Positions 55,573 to 64,000 are shown, numbered from the stretch's first letter. The stretch: DNA of 64,000 bases from Bacteroidales bacterium (GCA_021108035.1 JAIORQ010000049.1:1-64000), one strand, 5' to 3'. Numbers and translations are program-made. Notes: generated from the sequence alone by a model not told the origin.

Positions 55573-56145
55573 TTAATTATCAACCTCATTAATCAACTTA
55601 AATTCCTTAAACAAAACAGCATAGTCTGCAGCTTTTTTTATTCCTGATTTTGAATTTTTCAGATCACTTTGCGAAAAATTATTTGATCTTGTATAATCGT
55701 GAGAACCACCGTCTTCATCGCTTCCTTTTACAATGCATTTTATTAATTTTTCATTATTGTAATAGTATCTTTTTTGGTAATTACCGTATATACCTTCTGC
55801 ATTTTCAAAATAAAAAATCAGTTGCTCTTTATTATTATATAAATATTCATAGGTGAAAAAACTGCTTGCACTTACGTTAAATTTCACTTTAACTTTTAAG
55901 AGTGTAAAATCTAAATCGTAGGGATCTCTTTCCGGATCAGCTTGTTCCGATACATGATAAAATCTAATTGTTTTGGTCGTTTCTCCTACAGCCGGTAAAA
56001 TATAATTCATGGTGAGATCATGGTGATTATATTCATTTTCAGAGATTGAATAATATTGTCCTTTAATTTCTTCTATAATGTCGTCTTGTGCAAAAAGTGA
56101 TATGTTCAGCATTAAAATTAAAATAAAAGAAAATAAGTGTTTCAT
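55573..56145 (-). CDS. Secreted protein of unknown function
   Basis: A 190-residue protein with a signal peptide (about 1-20, ending SLFAQDD). The mature part is a likely beta-rich domain with many Tyr and Asn (YYSISENEYNHHDLTMNYILP; FTYEYLYNNKEQLIFYFENAEGIYGNYQKRYYYNNEKLIKCIVKG). No family or motif is recognised. It lies in the right-hand part of the accessory region, convergent with the remnants before it. It is expressed, if at all, as a single gene. Confidence 0.7.
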   Translation of the reverse strand: MKHLFSFILILMLNISLFAQDDIIEEIKGQYYSISENEYNHHDLTMNYILPAVGETTKTIRFYHVSEQADPERDPYDLDFTLLKVKVKFNVSASSFFTYEYLYNNKEQLIFYFENAEGIYGNYQKRYYYNNEKLIKCIVKGSDEDGGSHDYTRSNNFSQSDLKNSKSGIKKAADYAVLFKEFKLINEVDN

Positions 56146-56216
56146 AATATTTAAGTTTTATTAAAGTTTAATAATTATGCAGTAAATATAATTAGTATTA
56201 TTAAAATAAAATAATC

Positions 56217-56224
56217 TATTTTTG
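56217..56224 (+). promoter_or_regulatory. -7 element of the S9 peptidase gene
   Basis: TATTTTTG fits TAnnTTTG. It ends 1 bp before an ATG at 56226, so transcription would start after that codon. This favours the in-frame ATG at 56259 as the real start of the peptidase. Confidence 0.45.
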
Positions 56225-56258
56225 TATGCTTTTTAAAAAAAAGTCGAAAATTCAGAGG

Positions 56259-58385
56259 ATGTTCCGACAACTATACTTTACAATTATTATATTTTTAATA
56301 TTGAATATTATGATGACAAGTTCGTGCAGAATTAATGATGAAGTTCAAGCTCCCGATGCAAAAAAAATAAAAAAAGAATTAAAAATTCATAATGATATCA
56401 GAATTGATAATTACTATTGGTTGAGAGATAAGGATAATCCTGAAGTGATTAAATACCTTGAGGATGAAAACAAATACACTGAACAATGTCTTCAACATAC
56501 CGAAGATCTTCAAGAAGTGATTTTTGATGAAATTACAAGCAGAATAAGAGCAAGAGACAGATCTGTTCCTTATAAAGATAACGGATATTATTATTATCAC
56601 AGATATGAAGACGGAAAAGAACATCCGATATATTGCAGAAAAAAGAATGATCTTAATAATAGGGAAGAAGTTCTGTTGGATGTAAATGAAATGTCAGAAG
56701 GTTATCCGTATTTTCATATATCAGATTTCAGTATAAGTGATAATAATAAGTTTATGGCATTTAGTGTCGATACACTCGGAAATCTTAAATATGAATTAAG
56801 GTTCAAAGATTTAGAAACCGGAGAAGTTCTTAATGACAGAATTAGTGATACAGACGGTGAATCTGAATGGGCATCGGATAATAAAACAGTATTCTACATT
56901 AAAAAAGATGAAACAACTCACAGAGAATATCAGTTGTGGAAGCATATAACAGGTACTTTTGTCGGTGATGATAAATTGATTTATGAAGAAAAAGATGAGT
57001 CTTTTTATATTTCAGTGTTTAAAAGTAAGTCTGACAAAATTATCTTTCTCGGTTCATACAATACTATTTCAACAGAGTACAGATTTTTACCGACAGATAA
57101 GCCCGATGATGATTTTAAGTTATTGATTCCGAGACAAAAGAATCATGAATATTTTGCAGCTGCACACGGGAAAGATTTGTTTATATTGACTAATTATGCC
57201 GATGCACCAAATTTCAAGATAGTTAAATCGGATATAAATAATCCGGATATAAATTCTTGGAAAGAAATTGTTCCCCATAATAAAGATATTTTCATTGAAG
57301 ATTTTGAAGTTTTTAAAGATTACCTTGTTGTAAATGAAAGAAAAAACGGACTGGTTTACTTAAAGATAATTAATCTGAAAGATAATTCGGAGCACTATTT
57401 AGAATGTAAAGAAGATGTACATGAGATTTGGATTTCAGATAATGATGAATACGATTCGGAAATACTCAGGTACGGATACAGTTCATTAACAACACCTTCT
57501 TCATATTTTGATTATAATATGAGAACAAAAGAGAATGTTTTGTTAAAACAAAAATATGCCGGAAATGACTTTAATTCAGATGATTATAAATCAGAACGAT
57601 TATATGCAAAGAGTAACAACGGAGTTAAGATTCCGATTTCAATTGTTTACAGAAAAGGCATTGTTTTAAACGGTGAAAATCCTTTATTAATCTATGCATA
57701 CGGATCTTACGGATACAGCTCCGATACAAATTTTCAGCCTTCAATATTAAGTTTATTAAACAGAGGTTTTGTATTTGCTGTAGCACATGTTAGGGGAGGG
57801 CAGGAACTTGGCAGATCTTGGTATGAAGACGGGAAATTATTGAAAAAGAAAAACACTTTTAACGACTTTATTACATGCACTGAGTTTCTGCATCAATTAA
57901 ACTGGTCAAAACCGGAAAAAACATTTGCAACAGGAGCAAGTGCAGGAGGTTTATTGACAGGTGCAGTATCAAATATGCGACCCGATTTATATGCCGGTAT
58001 AATTTCCGAAGTTCCCTTTGTTGACCCTGTAACAACAATGCTTGACGAAACAATTCCTCTCACTACAGAAGAATATGAAGAATGGGGAAATCCTGCTGAT
58101 AAAGAGTATTATGATTATATGTTGTCTTATTCTCCTTATGATCAGGTGAAGAAACAAGATTATCCGGCTATGTTTATTACAGCCGGTATAAATGATTCGC
58201 AAGTACAATATTGGGAACCTGCAAAATGGACTGCAAAATTAAGAGATTATAATACAGGCTATCGGCCGATTTATTTTCATACAACTATGGATGCCGGCCA
58301 CAGTGGTATGTCGGGCAGGTATAAAACCTATAAGGAAACTGCAATGATCTATGCTTTTATTCTTGATGTTTTGGGGGATGAGTGA
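56259..58385 (+). CDS. S9 family prolyl oligopeptidase (oligopeptidase B-like)
   Basis: About 708 residues from the ATG at 56259. A hydrophobic N-terminus ends in a lipobox-like TSSC, so an envelope lipoprotein is predicted. The N-terminal seven-bladed propeller domain (about 60-430) begins IDNYYWLRDKDNPEVIKYL, typical of oligopeptidase B. The C-terminal hydrolase has the catalytic Ser in TGASAGGLLTG, Asp in GINDSQVQYWEPAKW and His in DAGHSGMSGR, all intact. These enzymes cut peptides of up to about 30 residues, often after basic residues. Membrane anchoring and export fit a role in peptide nutrition. Confidence 0.9.
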   Translation: MFRQLYFTIIIFLILNIMMTSSCRINDEVQAPDAKKIKKELKIHNDIRIDNYYWLRDKDNPEVIKYLEDENKYTEQCLQHTEDLQEVIFDEITSRIRARDRSVPYKDNGYYYYHRYEDGKEHPIYCRKKNDLNNREEVLLDVNEMSEGYPYFHISDFSISDNNKFMAFSVDTLGNLKYELRFKDLETGEVLNDRISDTDGESEWASDNKTVFYIKKDETTHREYQLWKHITGTFVGDDKLIYEEKDESFYISVFKSKSDKIIFLGSYNTISTEYRFLPTDKPDDDFKLLIPRQKNHEYFAAAHGKDLFILTNYADAPNFKIVKSDINNPDINSWKEIVPHNKDIFIEDFEVFKDYLVVNERKNGLVYLKIINLKDNSEHYLECKEDVHEIWISDNDEYDSEILRYGYSSLTTPSSYFDYNMRTKENVLLKQKYAGNDFNSDDYKSERLYAKSNNGVKIPISIVYRKGIVLNGENPLLIYAYGSYGYSSDTNFQPSILSLLNRGFVFAVAHVRGGQELGRSWYEDGKLLKKKNTFNDFITCTEFLHQLNWSKPEKTFATGASAGGLLTGAVSNMRPDLYAGIISEVPFVDPVTTMLDETIPLTTEEYEEWGNPADKEYYDYMLSYSPYDQVKKQDYPAMFITAGINDSQVQYWEPAKWTAKLRDYNTGYRPIYFHTTMDAGHSGMSGRYKTYKETAMIYAFILDVLGDE

Positions 58386-58415
58386 AGACAGATGAAAAAT
58401 TGATACTGTTTTAAT

Positions 58416-58892
58416 TTATTCCCACCTTGTATGTAACTTCCCGGTTGAAAATGATTCTTCAGCTATTTTTATAAATGATTTATGACAACCGTTTCGATTG
58501 CATATACAAATACAATCAGTAAAATCTTTTTTGTCGGTAGAGAATAATGCAATTAATGAACCCCCGCATGTGCAATTTGAATAAACCGGTAGTTTTGTGT
58601 TGCATTCCGGACAGTATAAATTGTATAGTTCATCTTCTTTTAATTCAATATCCATGATGATTCTTGATTGATCACCGCAAATCGGACTCAGAGCAATTAT
58701 TCCGCTGTCAGTTTTATCTTCATTTTCAATCTTCATCATTATTCCGCTAAATCCATTGAAATTTGCTTTGCCGGTCACCAAATTATGTCCTTCCGGACAA
58801 TAACAATTTTCGGCAACTAATATATTTTCATCACTTTCTTCTAAATCAGGACAAGGAAAAACCATCATTCCTTTTTTATTAAATCTTATCAT
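58416..58892 (-). CDS. Cys-rich protein, candidate hydrogenase accessory factor
   Basis: A 158-residue protein of unknown family. Twelve Cys are present, largely in pairs: ENCYCPEGH, PICGD, LYCPECNTK, NCTCGG and DCICICNRNGCHKSF. This predicts two or more metal sites, such as zinc ribbons or an iron-sulfur cluster. No signal peptide or transmembrane helix is seen. Its ATG overlaps the stop of the hydrogenase maturation protease gene by 4 bp, so the two are translated together, and it is the last gene of the hydrogenase run. The role is likely in assembly, delivery or electron transfer for that enzyme; this is inferred from position. Confidence 0.75.
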   Translation of the reverse strand: MIRFNKKGMMVFPCPDLEESDENILVAENCYCPEGHNLVTGKANFNGFSGIMMKIENEDKTDSGIIALSPICGDQSRIIMDIELKEDELYNLYCPECNTKLPVYSNCTCGGSLIALFSTDKKDFTDCICICNRNGCHKSFIKIAEESFSTGKLHTRWE

Positions 58893-59413
58893 AATATTTT
58901 ATTTTGGTTTATTATCTTAACATCATCAGTTTTATTTATTGAAAGTTTATGAATAAATTCTCGAACTTCTTTATATATTTCTTCATACTTTTCTTGTATA
59001 GCTTGAGAGAAAGAATCACTGAAAATAAGATCTTCAACAATCTCAACTGCAATAATATGTACTTGTTTCGGTATTTCTAAACCGAGTTTTTTTCCTAATT
59101 CAAATGCAGTAATAAAAGATATATCATGGACATTAGACAAATGCAAAGTTTCTTTAAAGTTAGATAAGCCTAATTGATACACATCACCCGGAATTCCGTT
59201 TCTTGTTCTGATGGCATCAATAAAAACAACTGTTTCATAGCCTTGAATGTATTCTAAAAGCTCCATCCCGCCCAAAAAAGCTGTATCATAGTCAATACCT
59301 GAATGAGTAAATTCCTTTTGTAATCGCTTAACCAACTTCGGACCGATACCGTCATCTGTCAATATTTCATTCCCGACACCAAAAACTAATATGTCATTTG
59401 TCTTGTTTTCCAA
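58889..59413 (-). CDS. [NiFe]-hydrogenase maturation protease
   Basis: A 174-residue cytosolic endopeptidase of the HyaD/HycI/FrcD family that removes the C-terminal tail of the hydrogenase large subunit after nickel insertion. The signature GVGNEILTDDGIG (12-24) gives the first metal ligand, Glu16. Asp in VVFIDAIRT near 67 and His in LSNVHDIS near 96 complete the nickel-sensing site. It is encoded 76 bp after the large subunit gene, whose C-terminus has the expected tail, so that protein is its probable substrate. The last four bases overlap the Cys-rich gene. Confidence 0.9.
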   Translation of the reverse strand: MENKTNDILVFGVGNEILTDDGIGPKLVKRLQKEFTHSGIDYDTAFLGGMELLEYIQGYETVVFIDAIRTRNGIPGDVYQLGLSNFKETLHLSNVHDISFITAFELGKKLGLEIPKQVHIIAVEIVEDLIFSDSFSQAIQEKYEEIYKEVREFIHKLSINKTDDVKIINQNKIL

Positions 59414-59489
59414 TATTTAAAAGTTGACAGTAAAAATCATAAATCAATTCTAAATTCAAAGATAAGATATAAATTCTAAATTACAAATC

Positions 59490-60956
59490 CTAATCGTCTC
59501 TTTTAACTGTTCTTATAATCTTTCCGTCTTTTTCTCTGAAGTTTACAATTAAAGGCATTTTACCCGGTAAGGAATGTGTTGCACAAGAGAAACACGGATC
59601 ATATGCTCTGAAAGCCATTTCGATCATATTGAGAATTCCTTGATCTACATCTACATTCTTTTGAATCAATCGTTGTGCAGCCTTTTTTAATGACATGCAA
59701 ATAGGTGCATTGTTATTGGTTGTTCCTACTATAATATTAACTTTTTCTACAATACCTTTTTTATCTGTCCAATAATGGTGTGTTAATGTACCTCTTTGTG
59801 CTTCAACAATGCCTACACCTTCTCCGGGAATGTTACCAAGTTGTGCTCTTAATTCTGTTCCGATAATATCGGAATCTTGGGCTAATTGTAAACTGCGTTC
59901 TGCCGAATACAGCAGTTCAATTAATCTTGCCCAATGCATAGCCAAAGTGTTATGAACAGGTTTTCCGCCGAGAGTTTTATACATCTTTTCATATTCAATC
60001 TGTGCAAGCGGTGTTGCCATTCCGTCGGCAACATTTAAACGAGACAACGGAGTTGCATGATATACGCCGGAATCTTGACCTTCTGAAAATCCGTTCCAAC
60101 CTACTTTTTTCAAATAAGGGAATTTTAAGTAACTCCATGGCTCAACACGTTCTGCTACCCATTCTCTGTAATCTTCCGGAGAATATTTGCAATGTTCTTT
60201 TCCAAGTGTATCAACTACACGTACTTTACCGTCGTAGAAGTTGACTTTATTATTTTCATCAACCAATCCCATAGAATAAATGTTCAATTTATAGGGGCCG
60301 TTCAGAATAATATCCACATATTCATCATTTCCGAGTACTACATCTTCAAAGAGTTTGAGAGAGAATTTGGAAAATTCAATAAAGCCTTCAGCCTGTTTTA
60401 CAATTTGATCCCTTTCTTCCGGTTTCAGGGCTTTTCTTACACCACCCGGAACGTTCATCACTACATGTGTTTGATGTCCGCCTAATAATGCTTGTATTTC
60501 TTGTGCAATCCGTCTTTGCTTTAAGACTTCGGTACCGATCTCTTTACCTACTTTACCTATCACACCTAAAACATTCCTTTCAGCCGGATCTGCAGTCGGA
60601 CCCACAACAAAGTCAGGTGCTGCTAATGCAAAAAAATGAGCAATGTGGCTGTGAACGAAATGAGCCATATAGAATAATTCTCTTAACTTTCTTGCTGTTG
60701 GCGTCGGTTCCACTCCAAAAACGGCATCGGTTGCTTTTCCTGCTGCCATATGATGACATCCGGGGCAAACCCCGCAAATTTTTGTAACAATTTGAGAAAG
60801 TTCTTCAACGGCACGTCCTTCACAGAATTTTTCAAAACCTCTTAATTCAGGCACTTGAAAATAAACATTGTCAACATCGCCTTCATCATTTAAGAAAATT
60901 TCAATCTTTCCGTGGCCTTCAAGTCTGGTAATGGGATCTATTGTAATTCGTTTCAT
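59490..60956 (-). CDS. mvhA: F420-non-reducing-type [NiFe]-hydrogenase large subunit (MvhA-like)
   Basis: A 488-residue catalytic subunit of a group 3 [NiFe]-hydrogenase, most like MvhA. The N-terminal nickel ligands are Cys61 and Cys64 in KICGVCPGCHH; the C-terminal pair are Cys455 and Cys458 in DPCFSCATH. After His461, 27 residues follow (starting SLPGKMPL), which would be removed by the maturation protease. It oxidises or produces H2 in the cytosol together with MvhG and MvhD. Gene order with HdrA upstream on the same strand supports group 3c, the electron-bifurcating MvhADG-Hdr complex. Confidence 0.92.
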   Translation of the reverse strand: MKRITIDPITRLEGHGKIEIFLNDEGDVDNVYFQVPELRGFEKFCEGRAVEELSQIVTKICGVCPGCHHMAAGKATDAVFGVEPTPTARKLRELFYMAHFVHSHIAHFFALAAPDFVVGPTADPAERNVLGVIGKVGKEIGTEVLKQRRIAQEIQALLGGHQTHVVMNVPGGVRKALKPEERDQIVKQAEGFIEFSKFSLKLFEDVVLGNDEYVDIILNGPYKLNIYSMGLVDENNKVNFYDGKVRVVDTLGKEHCKYSPEDYREWVAERVEPWSYLKFPYLKKVGWNGFSEGQDSGVYHATPLSRLNVADGMATPLAQIEYEKMYKTLGGKPVHNTLAMHWARLIELLYSAERSLQLAQDSDIIGTELRAQLGNIPGEGVGIVEAQRGTLTHHYWTDKKGIVEKVNIIVGTTNNNAPICMSLKKAAQRLIQKNVDVDQGILNMIEMAFRAYDPCFSCATHSLPGKMPLIVNFREKDGKIIRTVKRDD

Positions 60957-60957
60957 T

Positions 60958-60995
60958 TAGAAATTAGATTTTAGATTTTAGAAATTAGATTTTAG
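60958..60995. repeat. Short tandem repeat between the hydrogenase subunit genes
   Basis: The unit TTAGAAATTAGATTTTAGA recurs with slight change (TTTAGAAATTAGATTTTAG twice, joined by ATTTTAG). It fills part of the 106-bp gap between mvhG and mvhA. Confidence 0.6.
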
Positions 60996-61062
60996 ACAGT
61001 TTGCTATATTTAATATTTTTATTTTATCATTTAAGCATTCTGTCATTTAAGCATTTTTCAAA

Positions 61063-62055
61063 TTAAGTTAAAACAACTTCTTTAATGATCTTTCTGCGGA
61101 TGATCGCAGACGGTAAACTGAATCTGTAAAAAGTTCCTGCTGTATCTGCAATATCATCAATGATCTTTTCTATCTCATCCGGATCATCACTGTCTATTAC
61201 TGATGCTATAGCTGAAAGCATTTTTGCTCCCGGATCAATTACATCAGAAGTAGGCCCGTAACAACCTCTGCACGGAGCATTTCCTATAACACATCGTGCC
61301 TCACCGCAACCGCCTCTTGTTGCAGGCCCCATGCAAATAACACCTTGTTCTAAAAAGCAAGTTTCACCATCATCTTCAATTTCCCACGGGCGATAGAACT
61401 TTTTAACTTTCTTTTTATCTGTTTTTTCCCTTCGGCAATCATCACATTGTGGTTTTTCAAGTGCTCCTACAACCGAACCCGGAGGAGGAAGTTCGGCTCC
61501 GGTAACAATTGCCGTGAATACTTCTACCAAACGCTCCGTTTGCGGCGGGCATCCCGGAAGATAATAGTCAACATCAACAACTTGATTTAATGTTAAAACA
61601 TCATTATAAAATTTAGGTAAAGTTAATGTTCCTTCTTTGACTTTATATTCAGTAACCGGGAAGATTTTGTCAGGATTTTCAGTTGATTCACTTTCAATAT
61701 AAGCCCTGTTGAATAGAGTTTCTTTTGTTGAGAAGTTTGCCAATCCGGGAATGCCGCCCATATGCGCACATGAACCGTATGCAACCAATACTTTGGTTTT
61801 CTGTCTTAAAAGCTTTGCCATATGTTCATTTTCACTATTCCTCACTGCACCGTTAAACAGGCAAACATCAATATGTCCGTCGGGCATGGCTTCTACATCT
61901 TTATATTTAAAATCTAATGCGATCGGCCAAAAGACAAGATTGGCAGAATCAACAACAGTGAATAAGCTTTCGTGAACATCCAAAACAGATACACAACAAC
62001 CACCGCATGCAGCTCCCCAATATACTGCTAAATTTATTTTAGGTTTATTTTCCAT
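61063..62055 (-). CDS. mvhG: [NiFe]-hydrogenase small subunit (MvhG-like)
   Basis: A 330-residue electron-transfer subunit with iron-sulfur clusters. The proximal cluster binding region starts with WGAACGGCCVSVLD (Cys17, Cys20 and Cys21), and later Cys positions occur in AYGSCAHMGG, LPGCPPQTE, and GVICMGPATRGGCGEARCVIGNAPCRGCYGP. No twin-arginine signal is present, in agreement with a cytosolic group 3 enzyme. The C-terminal half carries extra Cys pairs (CDDCRREK), which suggests an additional cluster or zinc site. It lies upstream of mvhA in transcription order. Confidence 0.92.
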   Translation of the reverse strand: MENKPKINLAVYWGAACGGCCVSVLDVHESLFTVVDSANLVFWPIALDFKYKDVEAMPDGHIDVCLFNGAVRNSENEHMAKLLRQKTKVLVAYGSCAHMGGIPGLANFSTKETLFNRAYIESESTENPDKIFPVTEYKVKEGTLTLPKFYNDVLTLNQVVDVDYYLPGCPPQTERLVEVFTAIVTGAELPPPGSVVGALEKPQCDDCRREKTDKKKVKKFYRPWEIEDDGETCFLEQGVICMGPATRGGCGEARCVIGNAPCRGCYGPTSDVIDPGAKMLSAIASVIDSDDPDEIEKIIDDIADTAGTFYRFSLPSAIIRRKIIKEVVLT

Positions 62056-62124
62056 AATATTTTTATACTATTATTCTGTAAAACTCTGTTTTTAATAATC
62101 CTTTTTTTGGTATTTATATTTTAT

Positions 62125-62205
62125 TAGTTGTTCAATTGTTGCATTGTTAAATTGTTAAAAAAACAACAATGAAGCAATTGAACAATGCAACAATGCAACA
62201 ATTAT
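62125..62205. repeat. Inverted short-repeat tract between mvhG and mvhD
   Basis: AATTGTTGCATTGTT and its complement AACAATGCAACAATT face each other around an A run, each within CAATNNAA-type degenerate repeats. The same degenerate repeats occur at 5158-5190, 13520-13568 and 23216-23245, so they are a general intergenic feature of this genome. Confidence 0.6.
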
Positions 62206-62267
62206 ATTCATTATTTATACACACATTGTCGGTTTTTGTGTTAATATTTTTTTTGTATATTTCTATC

Positions 62268-62693
62268 TTATGAAAATGTTTCCATTTCTGATTTTACATT
62301 ACAAGGGCCGAGTTTTTTTATCTGTTCAGCCATTTCATCAACCAGATCGGCAAATTCCCTGCCTTCACTGGCACTTACCCATTCCAATCTTAATCGGGTT
62401 TCATCAATGCCCATTTCTTTAATATACTTCTTTAATAAATGAAATCTTCTTAAACATTTATAATTCCCTTCATGATAATGACAATCACCCGGATGGCAAC
62501 CGCATATTAAAACACCGTCTGCTCCTTTTCTGAATGATTCCAATACAAAGGTCGGATCAACTCTTCCGGAACACATTACTCGAATGACTCTAATATTATC
62601 GGCATATTTCATACGAGAAGTACCGGCAAGATCCGCTCCGGTATATGAACACCAATTGCATAAGAATGAGACTATTTTTGGTTTATATTCCAT
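62268..62693 (-). CDS. mvhD: Hydrogenase iron-sulfur subunit (MvhD-like)
   Basis: A 141-residue [2Fe-2S] protein that links the hydrogenase to HdrA. The Cys pattern is Cys12 and Cys15 in LCNWCSYTGAD, Cys41 in MCSGRVDP, and Cys64, Cys66 and Cys71 in ICGCHPGDCHYHEGNYKC, all conserved in the MvhD/FlpD family. It is placed between the HdrA and MvhG genes as in methanogens and sulfate reducers. The intergenic regions on both sides are unusually long for such an operon (266 and 212 bp) and contain simple repeats. Confidence 0.9.
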   Translation of the reverse strand: MEYKPKIVSFLCNWCSYTGADLAGTSRMKYADNIRVIRVMCSGRVDPTFVLESFRKGADGVLICGCHPGDCHYHEGNYKCLRRFHLLKKYIKEMGIDETRLRLEWVSASEGREFADLVDEMAEQIKKLGPCNVKSEMETFS

Positions 62694-62959
62694 ATTCTTT
62701 GGTTTATATTATTGATTTCTTGTTTGCTAAAATATTTGTGTTTTATTTAATATTGTTATTTTTAGTTTTCAGTCCACAGTCTTCGGTCCACAGTTATTAT
62801 TAATATAGTTTTATTTTGAATTTATAGAAATAGTTCATCATACAATTTAAAAGTTTCCCTTTTTCTTCTGATTTTTTTTGACTGCCTACTGCCTACTGTT
62901 TATTAACATCTGTTTTGTTATAATTTGCTTTTCTGACCATATAAAGTCCGTATCTTGCT
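62694..62959. other. Gap between the HdrA and MvhD genes
   Basis: No gene is seen in these 266 bp. Short direct repeats of the types CAGTCCACAGTCTTCGGTCCACAG and ACTGCCTACTGCCTACTG occur, but no terminator hairpin with a T run. A separate promoter for mvhD may exist here. Confidence 0.4.
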
Positions 62960-64000
62960 TTATGCTAACACTTCATCTGTTGCAAATTCCATCTCCATCA
63001 ATCCGTTTATCTGTGAAAGGATTTGATGATCGGTGAAATGTTTACTTTTAATTGCCCCGCTCGGACATGTTGATCCGCATGTACCGCATCCTTTACATAA
63101 TATTTCATTAACAATTGAAACACCTTTTTCTTCATCAAAGTGGATTGCAGTATAAGGACACATACTGATACAAAATTGACATCCGCAACAAATATCTTCA
63201 TTTACTACTGCAGTTGTTGATTCTACTTGTACTTCACCTTGAAGTATGGTAGCTAATACTCTGGCTGCTGCTGCTTTTGCTTGTGAAACCGAATCAGGTA
63301 TATCTTTAGTTCCTTGGCAGCTTCCTACAATATATACACCTCCTGTTGTGGTTGCGACCGGGTCTAATTTCGGATGTTTTTCGATGAAGAAACCATCGCT
63401 GCCCATGCTGACACCAATCTTATGTGAAATGGCTTTCGCATCTTCTCTTGCTTCCATGCCTACCATCAGGATAATCAGATCGGCAGGTATTTCAATATTC
63501 TCTCCGGATAATTTTTCGTTCATTTCAATAATCATTTTACAGTTATCGGTTTCGTTTGCCTTTTTGATGACAGGAAGATCGTTTTGTTGATCAAACATCA
63601 GGAACATTACTTTTCTTTTGGCTGTATCAGCATAAAATTCTTCGCATCCGTTACCGAAAGCTCTCATATCGGCATATAACTCGTATACATTTGATTTTGG
63701 AAGAATACTTTTAATTTGATTTGAATACTTAAGAGCGGTCATGCAACAAGTTCTTGAACAATATTCATTATGGTCTTTATTTCTGCTTCCGACACAATGA
63801 ATTACTGCCACATGTTTAGGCTCTTTTCCGTCTTTTGTAAGTACTTTTCCGTTCAAAAGCATTTTTTCAAATTCAAAGGAAGTAACGACATTTGGTAATG
63901 TGCCGTATCCGTAATTTGTAATATTGCTCGGATCAATGGGTTTTAATCCTGTTGCAGCAATGATATTACCAAATTTCAGCTCTGATTTTTTTTCTGAACC
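62960..64000 (-). CDS. hdrA: Heterodisulfide reductase subunit A-like protein (partial, cut by window edge)
   Basis: The C-terminal 347 codons of a large FAD/iron-sulfur protein; the frame is open to the last base of the window, so the N-terminus lies outside. Visible are NIIAATGLKPIDPSNITNYG, VVTSFEFEKMLLNGK (an HdrA hallmark), HCVGSRNKDHNEYCSRTCC with the clustered Cys, a FAD/NAD-binding GVYIVGSCQGTKDIPDSVSQAKAAA, and two ferredoxin-type [4Fe-4S] motifs: CCGCQFCISMCP and CKGCGTCGSTCP near the end. The protein bifurcates electrons between ferredoxin and another acceptor in methanogens, with the Mvh hydrogenase as electron source. HdrB and HdrC are not seen in this window. Confidence 0.93.
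   Translation of the reverse strand, partial: GSEKKSELKFGNIIAATGLKPIDPSNITNYGYGTLPNVVTSFEFEKMLLNGKVLTKDGKEPKHVAVIHCVGSRNKDHNEYCSRTCCMTALKYSNQIKSILPKSNVYELYADMRAFGNGCEEFYADTAKRKVMFLMFDQQNDLPVIKKANETDNCKMIIEMNEKLSGENIEIPADLIILMVGMEAREDAKAISHKIGVSMGSDGFFIEKHPKLDPVATTTGGVYIVGSCQGTKDIPDSVSQAKAAAARVLATILQGEVQVESTTAVVNEDICCGCQFCISMCPYTAIHFDEEKGVSIVNEILCKGCGTCGSTCPSGAIKSKHFTDHQILSQINGLMEMEFATDEVLA

Noticed and set aside
1-64000. tRNA, rRNA or tmRNA genes
   Set aside because: No cloverleaf-like or conserved RNA segment was recognised by eye; a covariance search would be needed to exclude them.

Overview
The window looks like chromosomal DNA of a low-GC member of the Bacteroidota, probably an anaerobe. 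The evidence is C-terminal sorting domains of the type IX secretion kind on secreted proteins, a Rho factor carrying a charged repeat insertion, a TonB-dependent receptor, paired BatA/BatB-type VWA proteins, SCK-type lipoprotein signals, and promoters of the Bacteroidota form TTTG-N19-21-TAnnTTTG. Gene starts lack Shine-Dalgarno sequences. No rRNA, tRNA or CRISPR array was recognised.

Layout. 0.2-13.4 kb: a tandem pair of secreted subtilisin-like proteases, a sugar nucleotidyltransferase, a NagZ-like glycosidase fused to a serine beta-lactamase-like hydrolase, a response regulator fused to a histidine-kinase-like ATPase domain, an M23 peptidase, a two-domain thioredoxin and a D-2-hydroxyacid dehydrogenase. 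13.6-20.9 kb: ADP-forming acetate-CoA ligase, an AAA/DUF4143 ATPase with a palindromic operator, a papain-like lipoprotein, a 443-bp inverted-repeat element, a pentapeptide-like lipoprotein and a class II aldolase-family protein. 20.9-28.7 kb: a reduced bat locus split by repeats, a 5'-truncated second DUF4143 ATPase beside a strict 22-nt periodic array, an HD hydrolase, an acyl-CoA synthetase and a SnoaL-like lipoprotein. 29.1-36.1 kb: two secreted repeat proteins that share a duplicated 158-bp leader and lie next to a TPR-LuxR regulator. 36.2-40.8 kb: an exported-looking peptide deformylase, a rhodanese-porin-rhodanese cluster, MITE-like elements and a MerR regulator. 40.8-50.2 kb: housekeeping genes (trmD, CPBP protease, rho, TonB receptor, class IV aminotransferase, lptB, a DUF6340-like lipoprotein). 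50.2-55.6 kb: an accessory stretch with direct repeats of about 145 bp, an unknown protein with a zincin-like motif, two erythromycin-esterase-family paralogues homogenised by gene conversion, and remnants of a YD-repeat protein and a LanC-like cyclase. 56.2-58.4 kb: an oligopeptidase B-like S9 peptidase. 58.4-64.0 kb: a minus-strand set reading HdrA (cut by the window edge), MvhD, MvhG, MvhA, a hydrogenase maturation protease and a 12-cysteine protein.

The most coherent system is the last one. Its order HdrA-MvhD-MvhG-MvhA matches the cytosolic group 3c [NiFe]-hydrogenase/heterodisulfide-reductase-type electron-bifurcating complex, here in a Bacteroidota-like genome with a private protease and an unrecognised Cys-rich partner. 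The most unusual evolutionary signal is the esterase pair. A 522-bp identical tract ends exactly where the second copy has replaced the family's catalytic His with Gln. Many intergenic regions hold MITE-like, palindromic or short tandem repeats, three of which end exactly on a stop codon. All functional calls come from reading motifs; no database search was possible.
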